Below, piece after piece: positions 1 to 8,750 of a stretch of DNA of 64,000 nucleotides. The notes under the pieces were generated by a model, which worked only from the letters and a program-made list of their open reading frames with translations, was not told where the DNA came from and did not search any database. Location of the stretch: NCBI RefSeq assembly GCF_026898155.1, contig NZ_CP114029.1, positions 2,956,001 through 3,020,000 of the forward strand, in the 5' to 3' direction. Numbering within the stretch: the first letter of the stretch is position 1; each line of letters starts with the position of its first letter. The translations under genes were made by a program, and so were the position numbers. The DNA comes from Jiella pelagia (GTDB taxonomy: Bacteria; Pseudomonadota; Alphaproteobacteria; Rhizobiales; Rhizobiaceae).

Positions 1-1336
1 TGCGAATCCTGCGGCGAGTGGAACACCATCGTCGAGGAGAACGCCTCCGGCGGCATCGGCGGCGGGCCGCAGCGGGGCTCCCGGCGCAAGGGCCGGCCGT
101 CGGCGCTGCTTCCCCTGTCGGGCGAGATCGAGGAGGCGCCGCGCATCGTTTCGGGCATCGACGAGGCTCGACCGGGCGACGGGCGGCGGCATCGTCCGCG
201 GCTCGGCGATCCTCATCGGCGGCGATCCCGGCATCGGCAAGTCGACGCTGCTGATGCAGGCGGCCGCCGCCCTGGCGCGGCGCGGCAGTTCGGTCGTCTA
301 CGTCTCCGGCGAGGAAGCGGTGGCGCAGGTGCGGCTGCGCGCCCAGCGGCTGCAGGCGGCGGACACCGACGTCATGCTGATGGCCGAGACCAACGTTGAG
401 GATATCCTCGCGACCCTCGCGGAGGCCAAGCGTCCCGACCTCCTGATCATCGATTCGATCCAGACGCTTTGGTCGGACTTCGCCGAATCGGCGCCCGGGA
501 CCGTCACCCAGGTGCGGGCCGGCGTGCAGGCGCTGGTGAAATACGCCAAGTCGAGTGGAGCCGCCGTGATCCTCGTCGGCCACGTCACCAAGGACGGCCA
601 GATTGCCGGCCCGCGCGTCGTCGAGCACATGGTCGATGCCGTCCTCTATTTCGAAGGCGAGGGCGGCCACCATTTCCGCATTCTTCGCACGGTGAAGAAC
701 CGCTTCGGCCCCACCGACGAGATCGGCGTCTTCGAGATGGGCGGGGAAGGCCTGCGGGAAGTCGCCAATCCGTCCGAGCTTTTCCTCGGCGAGCGCAACG
801 CCAAGTCGCCCGGCGCGGCGGTCTTTGCCGGCATGGAGGGCACCCGCCCGGTGCTGGTCGAGATCCAGGCCCTCGTCGCGCCGTCGGCGCTGGGCACACC
901 GCGCCGGGCCGTGGTGGGCTGGGACCAGCCGCGGCTTGCCATGGTGCTCGCCGTGCTCGACGCGCACTGCGGTGTGCGCCTCGGCCAGCACGACGTCTAT
1001 CTCAACGTCGCCGGCGGTTTCCGCATCTCCGAGCCGGCGGCCGATCTCGCCGTCGCCGCAGCGCTGGTCTCGTCGCTGTCGGGCGCACCGCTGCCGCCCG
1101 ACTGCGTCTATTTCGGCGAGGTCAGCCTGTCGGGGGCCGTGCGCCCCGTCGCCCATGCGGCGCAGCGGCTGAAGGAGGCCGAGAAACTCGGCTTCTCCCG
1201 CTCGGTCCTGCCGGACTCCACCGCAGATCTGCCGAAATCCCCCGGCATGCGGATCGAGGCGGTGGAAGCGCTGCCCGATCTCGTCGCCAAGGTCGCGGCC
1301 GGAGGCTCGATCCAAGGCTCCGGCGAAGAGGCTTGA
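1..1336 (+). CDS. radA: DNA repair protein RadA, 5' end missing, frame broken once
   Basis: RadA is a RecA-like ATPase that helps process branched recombination intermediates. The window opens inside the gene, at the second cysteine pair of the N-terminal C4 zinc finger (CESCGEWNT). A Walker A motif (GGDPGIGKST) lies at 218-247, the Walker B region (LLIIDSIQT) follows, and the RadA-specific KNRFG motif is at 694-708. The C-terminal part is the Lon-like fold typical of the family. The first part reads in frame 1 and the rest in frame 2. The break is at GAGGCTC (163-169), where GAGCTC would encode the expected Glu-Leu of GIDELDRATGGG. I treat it as one gene with a one-base insertion, probably a sequence error. 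cvpA follows after about 100 bases. Confidence 0.93.
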   Translation, partial: ANPAASGTPSSRRTPPAASAAGRSGAPGARAGRRRCFPCRARSRRRRASFRASTRLDRATGGGIVRGSAILIGGDPGIGKSTLLMQAAAALARRGSSVVYVSGEEAVAQVRLRAQRLQAADTDVMLMAETNVEDILATLAEAKRPDLLIIDSIQTLWSDFAESAPGTVTQVRAGVQALVKYAKSSGAAVILVGHVTKDGQIAGPRVVEHMVDAVLYFEGEGGHHFRILRTVKNRFGPTDEIGVFEMGGEGLREVANPSELFLGERNAKSPGAAVFAGMEGTRPVLVEIQALVAPSALGTPRRAVVGWDQPRLAMVLAVLDAHCGVRLGQHDVYLNVAGGFRISEPAADLAVAAALVSSLSGAPLPPDCVYFGEVSLSGAVRPVAHAAQRLKEAEKLGFSRSVLPDSTADLPKSPGMRIEAVEALPDLVAKVAAGGSIQGSGEEA

Positions 1337-1439
1337 AGCCGCCCGTGAATCTTTTAGTGAAAATTATGCCGCAAAACGGTAATGGGGTGTTCGGCCGCGA
1401 CGGGCCGCCGCCGACCCCTCGACCCTGGAAGTCTCTAAG

Positions 1440-2066
1440 ATGTCAATCACACTGCTCGACGCCAGTCTCGTTGCGATCATGCTGGTTTCGGCCCTTTTAG
1501 CGATGGTGCGCGGTTTCTCGCGCGAGGTTCTGTCGATCGTTGCCTGGGCGGTCGCGGCGCTCGTCGCCTTCATGTTCTATGCCGAGCTGACGCCCTATGC
1601 CGAGCAGTACATCTCCTCGCGGACCGTCGCGATGGCGGCTTCGGCGGCGGCGATCTTCATCGTCACGCTGATCATCGTCTCCTTCATCACGCTGAGAATT
1701 GCCGACTTCATCATCGACAGCCGCATCGGCGCCCTCGACCGGGTGCTCGGCTTCGTCTTCGGCGCCGTTCGTGGGCTCCTCCTCGTCGTCGTCGCCATGC
1801 TGTTCTTCAACTGGCTGGCGCCGGAGAACCAGCCGGAGTGGATCGCCAACTCCGCCTCCAAGCCCTATCTCGACGATCTCGGCAAGCAGCTGGTCGCAGC
1901 GCTGCCCGAGAACCCGGAGGGCCTGATCATGGATCAGATCGACAATCTGCAGCAAGGCGGCGAGCCTGTGGAAGGCCAGGTTCCGGCGGCCGAGGAACCG
2001 ACGACCATCGACGGCGCCATCGAGGGTGCGGCGACGCCGGACACCGACGAGGAACCGGCCAATTGA
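1440..2066 (+). CDS. cvpA: CvpA family membrane protein
   Basis: A 208-residue inner-membrane protein of the CvpA (colicin V production) family, which often sits beside purF. Four hydrophobic segments are visible at about residues 4-22, 32-48, 64-86 and 101-126. They are followed by an acidic, low-complexity, probably cytoplasmic tail rich in Glu, Pro and Ala. purF begins 130 bases downstream on the same strand, which matches the classical cvpA-purF pairing. The biochemical role is not settled in the family; involvement in envelope homeostasis and colicin V export is reported in enterics. Confidence 0.9.
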   Translation: MSITLLDASLVAIMLVSALLAMVRGFSREVLSIVAWAVAALVAFMFYAELTPYAEQYISSRTVAMAASAAAIFIVTLIIVSFITLRIADFIIDSRIGALDRVLGFVFGAVRGLLLVVVAMLFFNWLAPENQPEWIANSASKPYLDDLGKQLVAALPENPEGLIMDQIDNLQQGGEPVEGQVPAAEEPTTIDGAIEGAATPDTDEEPAN

Positions 2067-2196
2067 GCCGGCTTCGCCTCGATGCCGATGGCGCGGTGAG
2101 GGCGTTTCGGCGTCCTTGCCGCAAGCATGACTCGCGATCGGCGGCGAAAGTCCCTATATCTGGAAACTCACACCAGCCAGCGGAACGCGGATAGAC

Positions 2197-3651
2197 ATGG
2201 ACGAGACGCCGTTCGGCGACGACGACACGCTGCATGAAGAATGCGGCGTTTTCGGCATTTTTGAGCGGGCGGACGCCGCCGCCGTGGTGACGCTCGGGCT
2301 GCATGCGCTCCAACATCGTGGCCAGGAAGCGGCCGGCATCGTCTCTCATGACGGCACGCAGTTTCATGTCGAGCGACATTCGGGGCTGATCGGCGACACC
2401 TTTACCAAGCCGCAGGTGCTCGAGCGCCTGCCGGGTATGTCGGCGATCGGCCACACCCGCTACGCCACCACCGGCGGCGGCGGTCTCAGAAACGTACAGC
2501 CATTCTTTGCCGAGCTTTCGGCCGGCGGCTTTGCCGTCGCCCACAACGGCAACATCACCAATGCCATGACCGTGCAGCGCGAGTTGCAGCGGCGCGGATC
2601 GATCTTCTCATCGACGTCGGATACCGAGACGATCTTGCATCTCGTCGCCACCAGCGGCGCGCGGGCTTTCGTCGACAAGCTGATCGACGCCCTGTCGCGC
2701 CTTGAAGGCGCCTTCTCGCTGGTCGGTCTTTCGGCCAATTCGCTGATCGGCGTACGCGATCCGCTCGGCATCCGGCCGCTGGTCCTCGGCGAATTCGAAG
2801 GCTCGCTCATTCTTGCCTCGGAAACCTGCGCCCTCGACATTATCGGCGCCGATTTCGTCCGCGATATCGCGCCCGGCGAGATGGTCGTGATCACCGAGAG
2901 CGGGATCGAGAGCGTCTTTCCGTTCCAGTCGCGCCGGCCGCGCTTCTGCATCTTCGAATATGTCTATTTCGCCCGGCCGGACTCCAATGTCGAAGGCCGC
3001 AACGTCTACGACATCCGCAAGAAGATCGGCATGGAACTCGCCCGCGAGAGCCATGTCGACGCCGACGTCATCGTGCCGGTGCCCGATTCCGGCGTGCCAG
3101 CGGCAATCGGTTATGCCCAGGCGGCGAAGCTTCCCTTCGAACTCGGCATCATCCGCAACCACTATGTCGGGCGCACCTTCATCCAGCCGACGGATTCGAT
3201 CCGCCACATGGGTGTGAAGCTGAAGCACAACGCCAATCGCAAGATGATCGAGGGCAAGCGGGTCATCCTCGTCGACGATTCGATCGTCCGCGGCACGACA
3301 AGCCAGAAGATCGTCCAGATGGTTCGCGAGGCCGGTGCCAGCGAGGTGCACATGCGCATCGCGTCGCCGCCGACGCGGGCCTCGTGTTTCTACGGTGTCG
3401 ACACGCCGGAGAAGGCCAAGCTCCTCGCCTCGCGCATGACCATCGAGGAGATGGCCGAGTTCATTCAGGTGGATTCGTTGGCCTTCCTGTCGATCGATGG
3501 GCTTTACCGGGCCTGCGGCGAAGAGGAGCGGTCGAAGGTCTCGCCGCAGTTCTGCGACGCCTGCTTCACCGGTGATTACCCGACCTCGCTGACCGACCAG
3601 GACGGGGCGGACAATGTCCGCCAGCTGTCGCTCCTCGGCGGCGCTGGCTGA
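2197..3651 (+). CDS. purF: amidophosphoribosyltransferase
   Basis: Catalyses the first committed step of purine synthesis: glutamine plus PRPP to 5-phosphoribosylamine. The protein has 484 residues. Cys16 in HEECGVFG is the predicted glutaminase nucleophile, so a 15-residue propeptide would be removed, as in the Bacillus-type enzymes. The PRPP-binding motif VILVDDSIVRGTTS is at residues 356-369. Cysteines in RPRFCIFEY, RASCFYG and the C-terminal FCDACF match the four ligands of the [4Fe-4S] cluster in that subclass. The ATG at 2197 places the nucleophile correctly. It probably forms a unit with cvpA, and the SDR gene follows after 55 bases. Confidence 0.96.
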   Translation: MDETPFGDDDTLHEECGVFGIFERADAAAVVTLGLHALQHRGQEAAGIVSHDGTQFHVERHSGLIGDTFTKPQVLERLPGMSAIGHTRYATTGGGGLRNVQPFFAELSAGGFAVAHNGNITNAMTVQRELQRRGSIFSSTSDTETILHLVATSGARAFVDKLIDALSRLEGAFSLVGLSANSLIGVRDPLGIRPLVLGEFEGSLILASETCALDIIGADFVRDIAPGEMVVITESGIESVFPFQSRRPRFCIFEYVYFARPDSNVEGRNVYDIRKKIGMELARESHVDADVIVPVPDSGVPAAIGYAQAAKLPFELGIIRNHYVGRTFIQPTDSIRHMGVKLKHNANRKMIEGKRVILVDDSIVRGTTSQKIVQMVREAGASEVHMRIASPPTRASCFYGVDTPEKAKLLASRMTIEEMAEFIQVDSLAFLSIDGLYRACGEEERSKVSPQFCDACFTGDYPTSLTDQDGADNVRQLSLLGGAG

Positions 3652-3706
3652 ACTCTGAGACGACAAGAAGACGACAAGACAGCACGATAAAGGGGAGGGA
3701 TCGGCG

Positions 3707-4448
3707 ATGGCCGGACGGCTCGAAGGCAGGACCGCGCTGGTGACCGGCGCTTCGCGCGGCATCGGCTATCAGATCGCCAAGCAGATGGCGGCCGAGGGCG
3801 CCCATGTCATCGCGCTGGCGCGGACCGTCGGCGGGCTGGAAGAGCCTCGATGACGAGATCAAGTCGGCCGGCGGATCGGCCACCCTTGTTCCCCTCGACC
3901 TCACCGACATGGGGGGCATCGACCGGCTCGGCGGGGCGATCAAGCAGCGGTGGGGCAAGCTCGACGTCCTGGTCGCCAATGCCGGTCTCCTCGGCGTCCT
4001 TTCGCCGATCGGCCACATCGAGGCGAAGGTCTTCGACAAGACCATGACCGTCAACGTCACCTCCACCTGGCGGCTGATCCGCTCGGTCGACCCGCTGCTG
4101 CGCGCCTCCGATGCCGGCCGCGCCATCGTCATGTCCTCGGGCGCCGCCCATTCGGCCAAGGCCTACTGGTCGCTCTATGCGGCGACCAAGGCGGCCTGCG
4201 AGGCCATGGTCCGCTCCTGGGCGAACGAGGCGATGAACACGCCGCTGCGCGTCAACGCCGTCAATCCCGGCGCCACCCGCACCCGGATGCGCGCCGAGGC
4301 GATGCCCGGCGAGGACCCCAAGAGCCTGCCGACCGCCCGTGAGGTCGCCGCGAAGATCCTGCCGCTCGCCTATGATGATCTGACGGAGACGGGCAAGATC
4401 TTCGACGTGCGGGAGAACAGGTTCCTGACCTATCAGGACCCGGCCTGA
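3707..4448 (+). CDS. SDR family NAD(P)-dependent oxidoreductase, frame broken once
   Basis: A short-chain dehydrogenase/reductase of 246 residues once one base is removed. The N-terminal TGASRGIG cofactor-binding motif, the VANAG motif and the YAATK catalytic Tyr/Lys pair are all present. The start is well supported by a strong purine-rich ribosome site (AGGGGAGGG) just before the ATG at 3707. The frame breaks at GAGCCTC (3842-3848), where GAGCTC would give the expected Glu-Leu after GGLE. The substrate cannot be told from sequence. The gene follows purF, an arrangement I recall for an SDR in related genomes. Confidence 0.88.
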
Positions 4449-4557
4449 ACGAGGCAAGCCTGCCGAATTGCCAAGAGGGCGGCCACCTTTTGCTGTGATG
4501 TTGACACCAACATGGCCGCTGCAAATCGGACTTTCCCAAGGATGGCCTCGACGATCG

Positions 4558-5082
4558 TCACTTTCCAGGTAAAGTGAATACACCACTGAATTTGTTTACG
4601 ATGTAGGGGGCGAACAGGGTCAGGCCGGTGATCAAGAATGTGCCGATCTCGCTCAGGTATTTCAACTCTGCACCAACGGCAAATCTGAGCATTGCAAACA
4701 ATCCAAACCCCATGAACAAAAACAAAAGCATCACGCTTCCCATAAACGCGATCACCCGACTTGAGCTTGAAACCATGGTGGGTACCAAAACGACTTTACC
4801 ATCAGCTCCAAGGAGCTGCTCGCCGTTTGCATTCTTTGCGGGTAGCTGAACGTCTTCAGACAGCGCCTGCGAAAGAGAAAAACTGGCGCTGCTGGCAATA
4901 GATTTTCGAATATAAGACAAAGCTATGGCAATCAGTACGATCAAAATGACCAAGATGATGTAAACGAAGGTGGTGCCGATTCTATCGCCGGCGGCGTTGC
5001 TCGCGGGGCTGGTTGCTTGCGCAATGCTAGGGCTGCTCCATTGAAAAAGCATGCCACTTAATACCACTATGAGAGACCGCAT
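4558..5082 (-). CDS. hypothetical membrane protein, AT-richer than its surroundings
   Basis: A 174-residue protein I do not recognise. It begins with a likely signal peptide (MRSLIVVLSGMLFQ to about SIAQA), has one long hydrophobic segment at about residues 35-58, a soluble stretch of about 50 residues, and two more hydrophobic segments towards the C terminus. The ATG at 5082 is preferred over one four codons upstream because a GGAG ribosome site sits about ten bases before it. Base composition and codon use are clearly AT-richer than the neighbours, which suggests recent acquisition. It lies alone on the minus strand between the SDR gene and phnM. Confidence 0.65.
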   Translation of the reverse strand: MRSLIVVLSGMLFQWSSPSIAQATSPASNAAGDRIGTTFVYIILVILIVLIAIALSYIRKSIASSASFSLSQALSEDVQLPAKNANGEQLLGADGKVVLVPTMVSSSSRVIAFMGSVMLLFLFMGFGLFAMLRFAVGAELKYLSEIGTFLITGLTLFAPYIVNKFSGVFTLPGK

Positions 5083-5261
5083 GTCACGCTCCATCAGAAC
5101 GAGGATGGGTCAGCTTACTCTCAAATCTACAACTTACAATCGGGTTATTCTCATATTTCCGCAAGGGTATAGGTGAACCAGGAGAAAATGGCTCGTCCGC
5201 ACCCTGGGCCGTATCGAGAAACCCAGGGATTTCGCGGCAGAAATTGCATCAGTTGGTCTTG

Positions 5262-6401
5262 TCAGGCGAAACGCCGTCCTTCGCGCCAGACGGCGCGCAC
5301 CACCGGCGGCTCGCCCGACCGATGGGCCACCCGGATCAGATCGGCGCGCAGCCCCATGGCAATGCGGCCGCGGTCGGCGAGGCCTACCGCTTCGGCGGGA
5401 TTGGCCGAGGCGAGCCGGGTCGCGCCCGGCAGTGAAGCGTCGCCGGCGTCGGCAAGCGTGAACACCGCCTGGATCAGGCTGAACGGCACGTAGTCAGAGG
5501 ACAAGACGTCGAGTAGCCCGGCCCGCAGCAGGTCGATCGCCGAGATGTTGCCGGAATGGGAGCGGCCGCGCACGATGTTCGGCGCGCCCATCAAGACCTT
5601 CATGCCGGCCTCGCGCGAGGCCCTCGCCGCCGCGATCGAGGTCGGAAACTCGGCGACCCGCGTTCCGAGCGCGACGGCTTCCTCGACATGGGCGCTCGAC
5701 GCGTCGTCGTGGGAGGCCAGCGTGATGCCGCGTTCGAGGCATTTGGCGGCGATCGCCTTGCGATGCGGCCCGGCGTTCCGTTCCGACTGGGCGATGCGGG
5801 CGGCGGAAAACGCCTCGAAGTCGGCTTCGCTCATCTTGAACTTGTCGGTCAGATAGGCCTTGAGCGCGACGAGATCGTGGAACTGCCGCTGGCCGGGTGC
5901 GTGGTCCATGAGCGACACGAGCCGCAGCCGCGGCTGGTCCATCAGCCGCTCGAAGCCCTCGATCACGTCGTCGGCAGAGACTTCGCAACGCAGGTGGAGG
6001 AAGTGGTCGGCGCGCAGCCGGCCCTCCGTCCCCGCCCGATCGATCGCGGCGGCCAGCGCCACGACCTTGTCGATGTCGGAACGGGTGTTCTCGTCGGAGC
6101 CGACGCGCAGGGCATCGAAGACGGTGGTGATGCCCGAGGTGGCGACCTGGCCGTCATGGGCCTGAACCGCTGCCGTCTCGTTCCAGACGACGCCGGAGCG
6201 GGGGTGATGGTGCCCTTCGATCTGGTCGGTATGAAGTTCGACGAGCCCCGGCAGAAGATAATCACCCCCCAGGTCCTCGCCCCCGGCCGATAGACCGGGC
6301 AGGATCTCCGCGACGACGCCGTCGACAATGCGAAGTCCCCCATCGAGGACTTGCTCCTCAAGGACGAGGCGGGCATTGGCGAGGATGGTTTCGGCTTTCA
6401 T
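5262..6401 (-). CDS. phnM: PhnM-like phosphonate metabolism diphosphatase (amidohydrolase)
   Basis: A 379-residue amidohydrolase of the PhnM family. In the C-P lyase pathway PhnM converts alpha-D-ribose 1-methylphosphonate 5-triphosphate to the 5-phosphate, releasing diphosphate. Metal-site motifs visible include LVELHTDQ near the N terminus, LMDHAPGQRQF in the middle, ITLASHDDASS, and SGNISAIDLLR plus SSDYVP near the C terminus. No other phn gene is in the window: the gene stands between a hypothetical gene and the gcrA terminator. The rest of the C-P lyase genes may lie elsewhere, or the enzyme may serve another purpose. Confidence 0.87.
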   Translation of the reverse strand: MKAETILANARLVLEEQVLDGGLRIVDGVVAEILPGLSAGGEDLGGDYLLPGLVELHTDQIEGHHHPRSGVVWNETAAVQAHDGQVATSGITTVFDALRVGSDENTRSDIDKVVALAAAIDRAGTEGRLRADHFLHLRCEVSADDVIEGFERLMDQPRLRLVSLMDHAPGQRQFHDLVALKAYLTDKFKMSEADFEAFSAARIAQSERNAGPHRKAIAAKCLERGITLASHDDASSAHVEEAVALGTRVAEFPTSIAAARASREAGMKVLMGAPNIVRGRSHSGNISAIDLLRAGLLDVLSSDYVPFSLIQAVFTLADAGDASLPGATRLASANPAEAVGLADRGRIAMGLRADLIRVAHRSGEPPVVRAVWREGRRFA

Positions 6402-6483
6402 GCGTGCCTCGCAAGGAGCTTGGACGTGGCGGGCGTGTGGTGCTGCTGCCGCGGAATGGTGCAGTCCGGGTTTTCGAAAAACG

Positions 6484-6514
6484 AAAAGCCCGTGGCGTAC
6501 GCCGCGGGCTTTTT
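6484..6514 (-). terminator. Rho-independent terminator of gcrA
   Basis: A near-perfect stem (AAAAGCCCG...CGGGCTTTT, extended inwards by a G-U pair and GGC/GCC) closes on a GTAC loop. It lies 30 bases beyond the gcrA stop codon. Read on the minus strand, the stem ends in TTTT, and after CG there is a second short T run. It is structurally symmetric, so it could also stop transcription in the other direction. Confidence 0.8.
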
Positions 6515-6543
6515 GTCGTGCCGAACTTTCGTCCGTCGGATCG

Positions 6544-7092
6544 TCAGCGCGCGCGCCGCCGCTCTGTCACCGCCTGGAAGGCGAGCTTGGCATGGAACGA
6601 GCAATAGGGCGTTCCATCGCCGGAATGATCGCCACAGAAGTGGAAGTCGGGCGACAGCGGATCGCCGATCGGCCATTTGCAGGTCCGCTCGGTCAGCTGC
6701 ACGAGCGACAGCTTGCGCGTCATCGGTACCACCTCGGCGCCCTTGCGCACGATCGGCGCGGCCTCTTCCTCGATCTCCTGATGGATCTCGACCTTCAGCG
6801 CCGTCGCGCCCATCGTCCGGGCGACCGGACGGTTCGCCTGCACCACCTGGGCGGCGACGACCTGCGAGGCAACGACGCGCGGCGCCGCCGCGATCACCGG
6901 CTCGGCGATGGCGGCCACGACGGGCTGTGCTTCCGGCGCCGATTTCGCCCGGGATTCCAGTTTCAGTCGATGCACCTTGCCGATCACCGCATTGCGGCTG
7001 ACGCCGCCGAGTTTCTCGGCGATCTGGCTGGCGCTGTGTCCTTCGGTCCAGAGTTGGCGCAGCATTTCTACGCGTTCGTCTGTCCAACCCAT
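6544..7092 (-). CDS. gcrA: GcrA cell cycle regulator
   Basis: A 182-residue GcrA protein, the alphaproteobacterial factor that acts with sigma-70 at promoters carrying GANTC sites methylated by CcrM. The N-terminal DNA-binding region is clear (WTDERVEMLRQLW at residues 3-15, then SASQIAEKLG and SRNAVIGKVHRL). An Ala/Val-rich linker follows, and the C-terminal sigma-interaction region carries CKWPIGDP, FHFCGDHS and YCSFHAKLAF. It is transcribed alone, with its own terminator downstream. The upstream region holds GANTC sites and clustered CTAG tetramers. Confidence 0.95.
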   Translation of the reverse strand: MGWTDERVEMLRQLWTEGHSASQIAEKLGGVSRNAVIGKVHRLKLESRAKSAPEAQPVVAAIAEPVIAAAPRVVASQVVAAQVVQANRPVARTMGATALKVEIHQEIEEEAAPIVRKGAEVVPMTRKLSLVQLTERTCKWPIGDPLSPDFHFCGDHSGDGTPYCSFHAKLAFQAVTERRRAR

Positions 7093-7534
7093 TGGCTTGC
7101 TCCTTCTTCACGGAAGCGGCGCCCGGAATCCAACACCCGTCCGCGCAAGCCAATGCGTGGTTGGGGACACAAGATGTATGGTGAGACTAGGTCCGCCGCT
7201 CGAAGTCTAGTATCTAGGCACGGAATTTACCGTATCGCCCGACTCGCTGACAAGAGTCGCTCGTCAAGGAAACGACCCTTATGGTGTTTTTCCCCAGCCA
7301 ATATGGGTATCGCGCAACGTAAAACCAACTGCCGAGACACGCGCAATGCATTCGGCGGCGGGAAATTCGCGGCTCTTGCCTCGCAGCGCACGTGAGGGCA
7401 TGTTATATGAGTGCATCCGAGACATCGGAAATGCATGCAAAGCCTGCCCCGTCGGCAGGCTTTGACGTTTTCAGGAGCATCCGTCGTCGCCCCTGTCGCC
7501 AAGGGCACGGCGCTCCCACGAGAGTTGACACGCC
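7093..7534. promoter_or_regulatory. divergent control region between gcrA and argD
   Basis: A 442-base gap between divergent genes. It contains three GANTC sites (GAATC 7126-7130, GACTC 7241-7245, GAGTC 7254-7258), the CcrM methylation target recognised with GcrA. It also has three CTAG tetramers within 31 bases (7187, 7207, 7214) and a terminator-like hairpin at 7439-7463 near argD. No gene is evident. I cannot place exact promoters. Confidence 0.5.
7439..7471 (+). terminator. terminator-like hairpin in the argD leader
   Basis: A perfect ten-base-pair stem (AAAGCCTGCC...GGCAGGCTTT) with a five-base loop is followed by GACGTTTT. It ends about 70 bases before the argD start codon and on the same strand. 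It could be an attenuator or the end of a short upstream transcript. No protein-coding gene was recognised upstream of it on the plus strand. Confidence 0.5.
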
Positions 7535-8749
7535 ATGGCCCAGCAACCGATCGACACCTCTCCACTCTACCAGACCTATCAGCGCGCGCCGCTCGTCGTC
7601 GAGCGCGGCGAAGGCATCTGGCTGGAGACGCGAGACGGGCGACGGTTCATGGACCTTTCGGGCGGCATCGCGGTCAACGTCCTCGGCCATGCCCATCCGC
7701 ATCTGGTCTCGGCCCTGACGGATCAGGCGGAAAAGCTCTGGCACACCTCGAACCTCTTCGAGATCCCGGGCCAGCGCCGGCTGGCCGAGCGGCTGACGGC
7801 CAACACCTTCGCCGACAAGGCGTTCTTCGCCAATTCCGGCGCCGAGGCGCTGGAATGCGCGATCAAGACCGCGCGGCGCTACCAGTATGTCTCCGGTCAT
7901 CCCGAGCGCTACCGGATCCTCACCTTCGAGGGCGCCTTCCATGGCCGGACGCTGGCGACCATCGCCGCCGGCGGTCAGGCGAAGTACCTGGAAGGCTTCG
8001 GCCCGAAGGTCGAGGGCTTCGACCAGCTGGTCTTCGGCGACGAGGCGGCGCTGCGCCAGGCGGCGGCCGGCGCAGATGTCGCGGCGATCCTGATCGAGCC
8101 GATCCAGGGCGAGGGCGGCATCCGTACCGTGCCGACGCCGTTCCTGCAGCTGATCCGCGACCTCTGCGACGCCAACGGCCTGCTCCTGATCTATGACGAG
8201 GTGCAGACCGGTGTCGGACGCACCGGGCGCTTCTACGCCTACGAGAATTCCGGCGTTGCGCCGGACATCATGGCGTCCGCCAAGGGCATTGGCGGCGGCT
8301 TCCCGCTGGGCGTCTGCCTGGCGACCGAAGAGGCGGCCAAGGGCATGACGCCCGGCACGCACGGGACCACCTATGGCGGCAATCCGCTGGCCACTGCCGT
8401 CGGCAACGCCGTGCTCGACGTGGTCCTCGAGGAGGGCTTCCTTGAGGAGGTTCGCCGCAAGTCGCTGTTCTTCAAGCAGTCGCTTGCCTCGCTGGCCGAC
8501 CGCTACCCAGAGGTCATCGAGGCGATCCGCGGCGAGGGCCTGTTGATTGGCCTGAAGATGCGCGTGCCGAATACCGAGATGATCGCGGCGCTGCGCGAGG
8601 AGGCCGTGCTCGCGGCGCCGGCAGGTGACAACGTCGTTCGGCTGTTGCCGCCGCTGAACGTCACCGAAGAAGAAATCCGCACCGCCATGGAGCGGATCGA
8701 GAACGCGGCAGCGCGGCTGTCGCCGGCGCTGCAACGCGCGAGTGCATGA
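7535..8749 (+). CDS. argD: acetylornithine aminotransferase
   Basis: A 404-residue class III PLP-dependent aminotransferase that converts N-acetylglutamate semialdehyde to N-acetylornithine in arginine synthesis. Visible features are the [14 protein letters not shown] region, FHGRTLAT, the [14 protein letters not shown] motif with the PLP-contacting Asp, and the PLP lysine Lys250 in [13 protein letters not shown]. The ArgD assignment rather than another omega-aminotransferase rests on the length, these motifs and the adjacent argF, whose start overlaps or abuts the argD stop. The pair with hslO is likely one transcript. Confidence 0.94.
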   Translation: MAQQPIDTSPLYQTYQRAPLVVERGEGIWLETRDGRRFMDLSGGIAVNVLGHAHPHLVSALTDQAEKLWHTSNLFEIPGQRRLAERLTANTFADKAFFANSGAEALECAIKTARRYQYVSGHPERYRILTFEGAFHGRTLATIAAGGQAKYLEGFGPKVEGFDQLVFGDEAALRQAAAGADVAAILIEPIQGEGGIRTVPTPFLQLIRDLCDANGLLLIYDEVQTGVGRTGRFYAYENSGVAPDIMASAKGIGGGFPLGVCLATEEAAKGMTPGTHGTTYGGNPLATAVGNAVLDVVLEEGFLEEVRRKSLFFKQSLASLADRYPEVIEAIRGEGLLIGLKMRVPNTEMIAALREEAVLAAPAGDNVVRLLPPLNVTEEEIRTAMERIENAAARLSPALQRASA

Positions 8750-8750
8750 G

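Noticed and set aside
7408-7534. Arginine-rich leader peptide before argD
   Set aside because: The frame contains clustered Arg codons only after the hairpin and runs on through the argD start, unlike a classical leader peptide.
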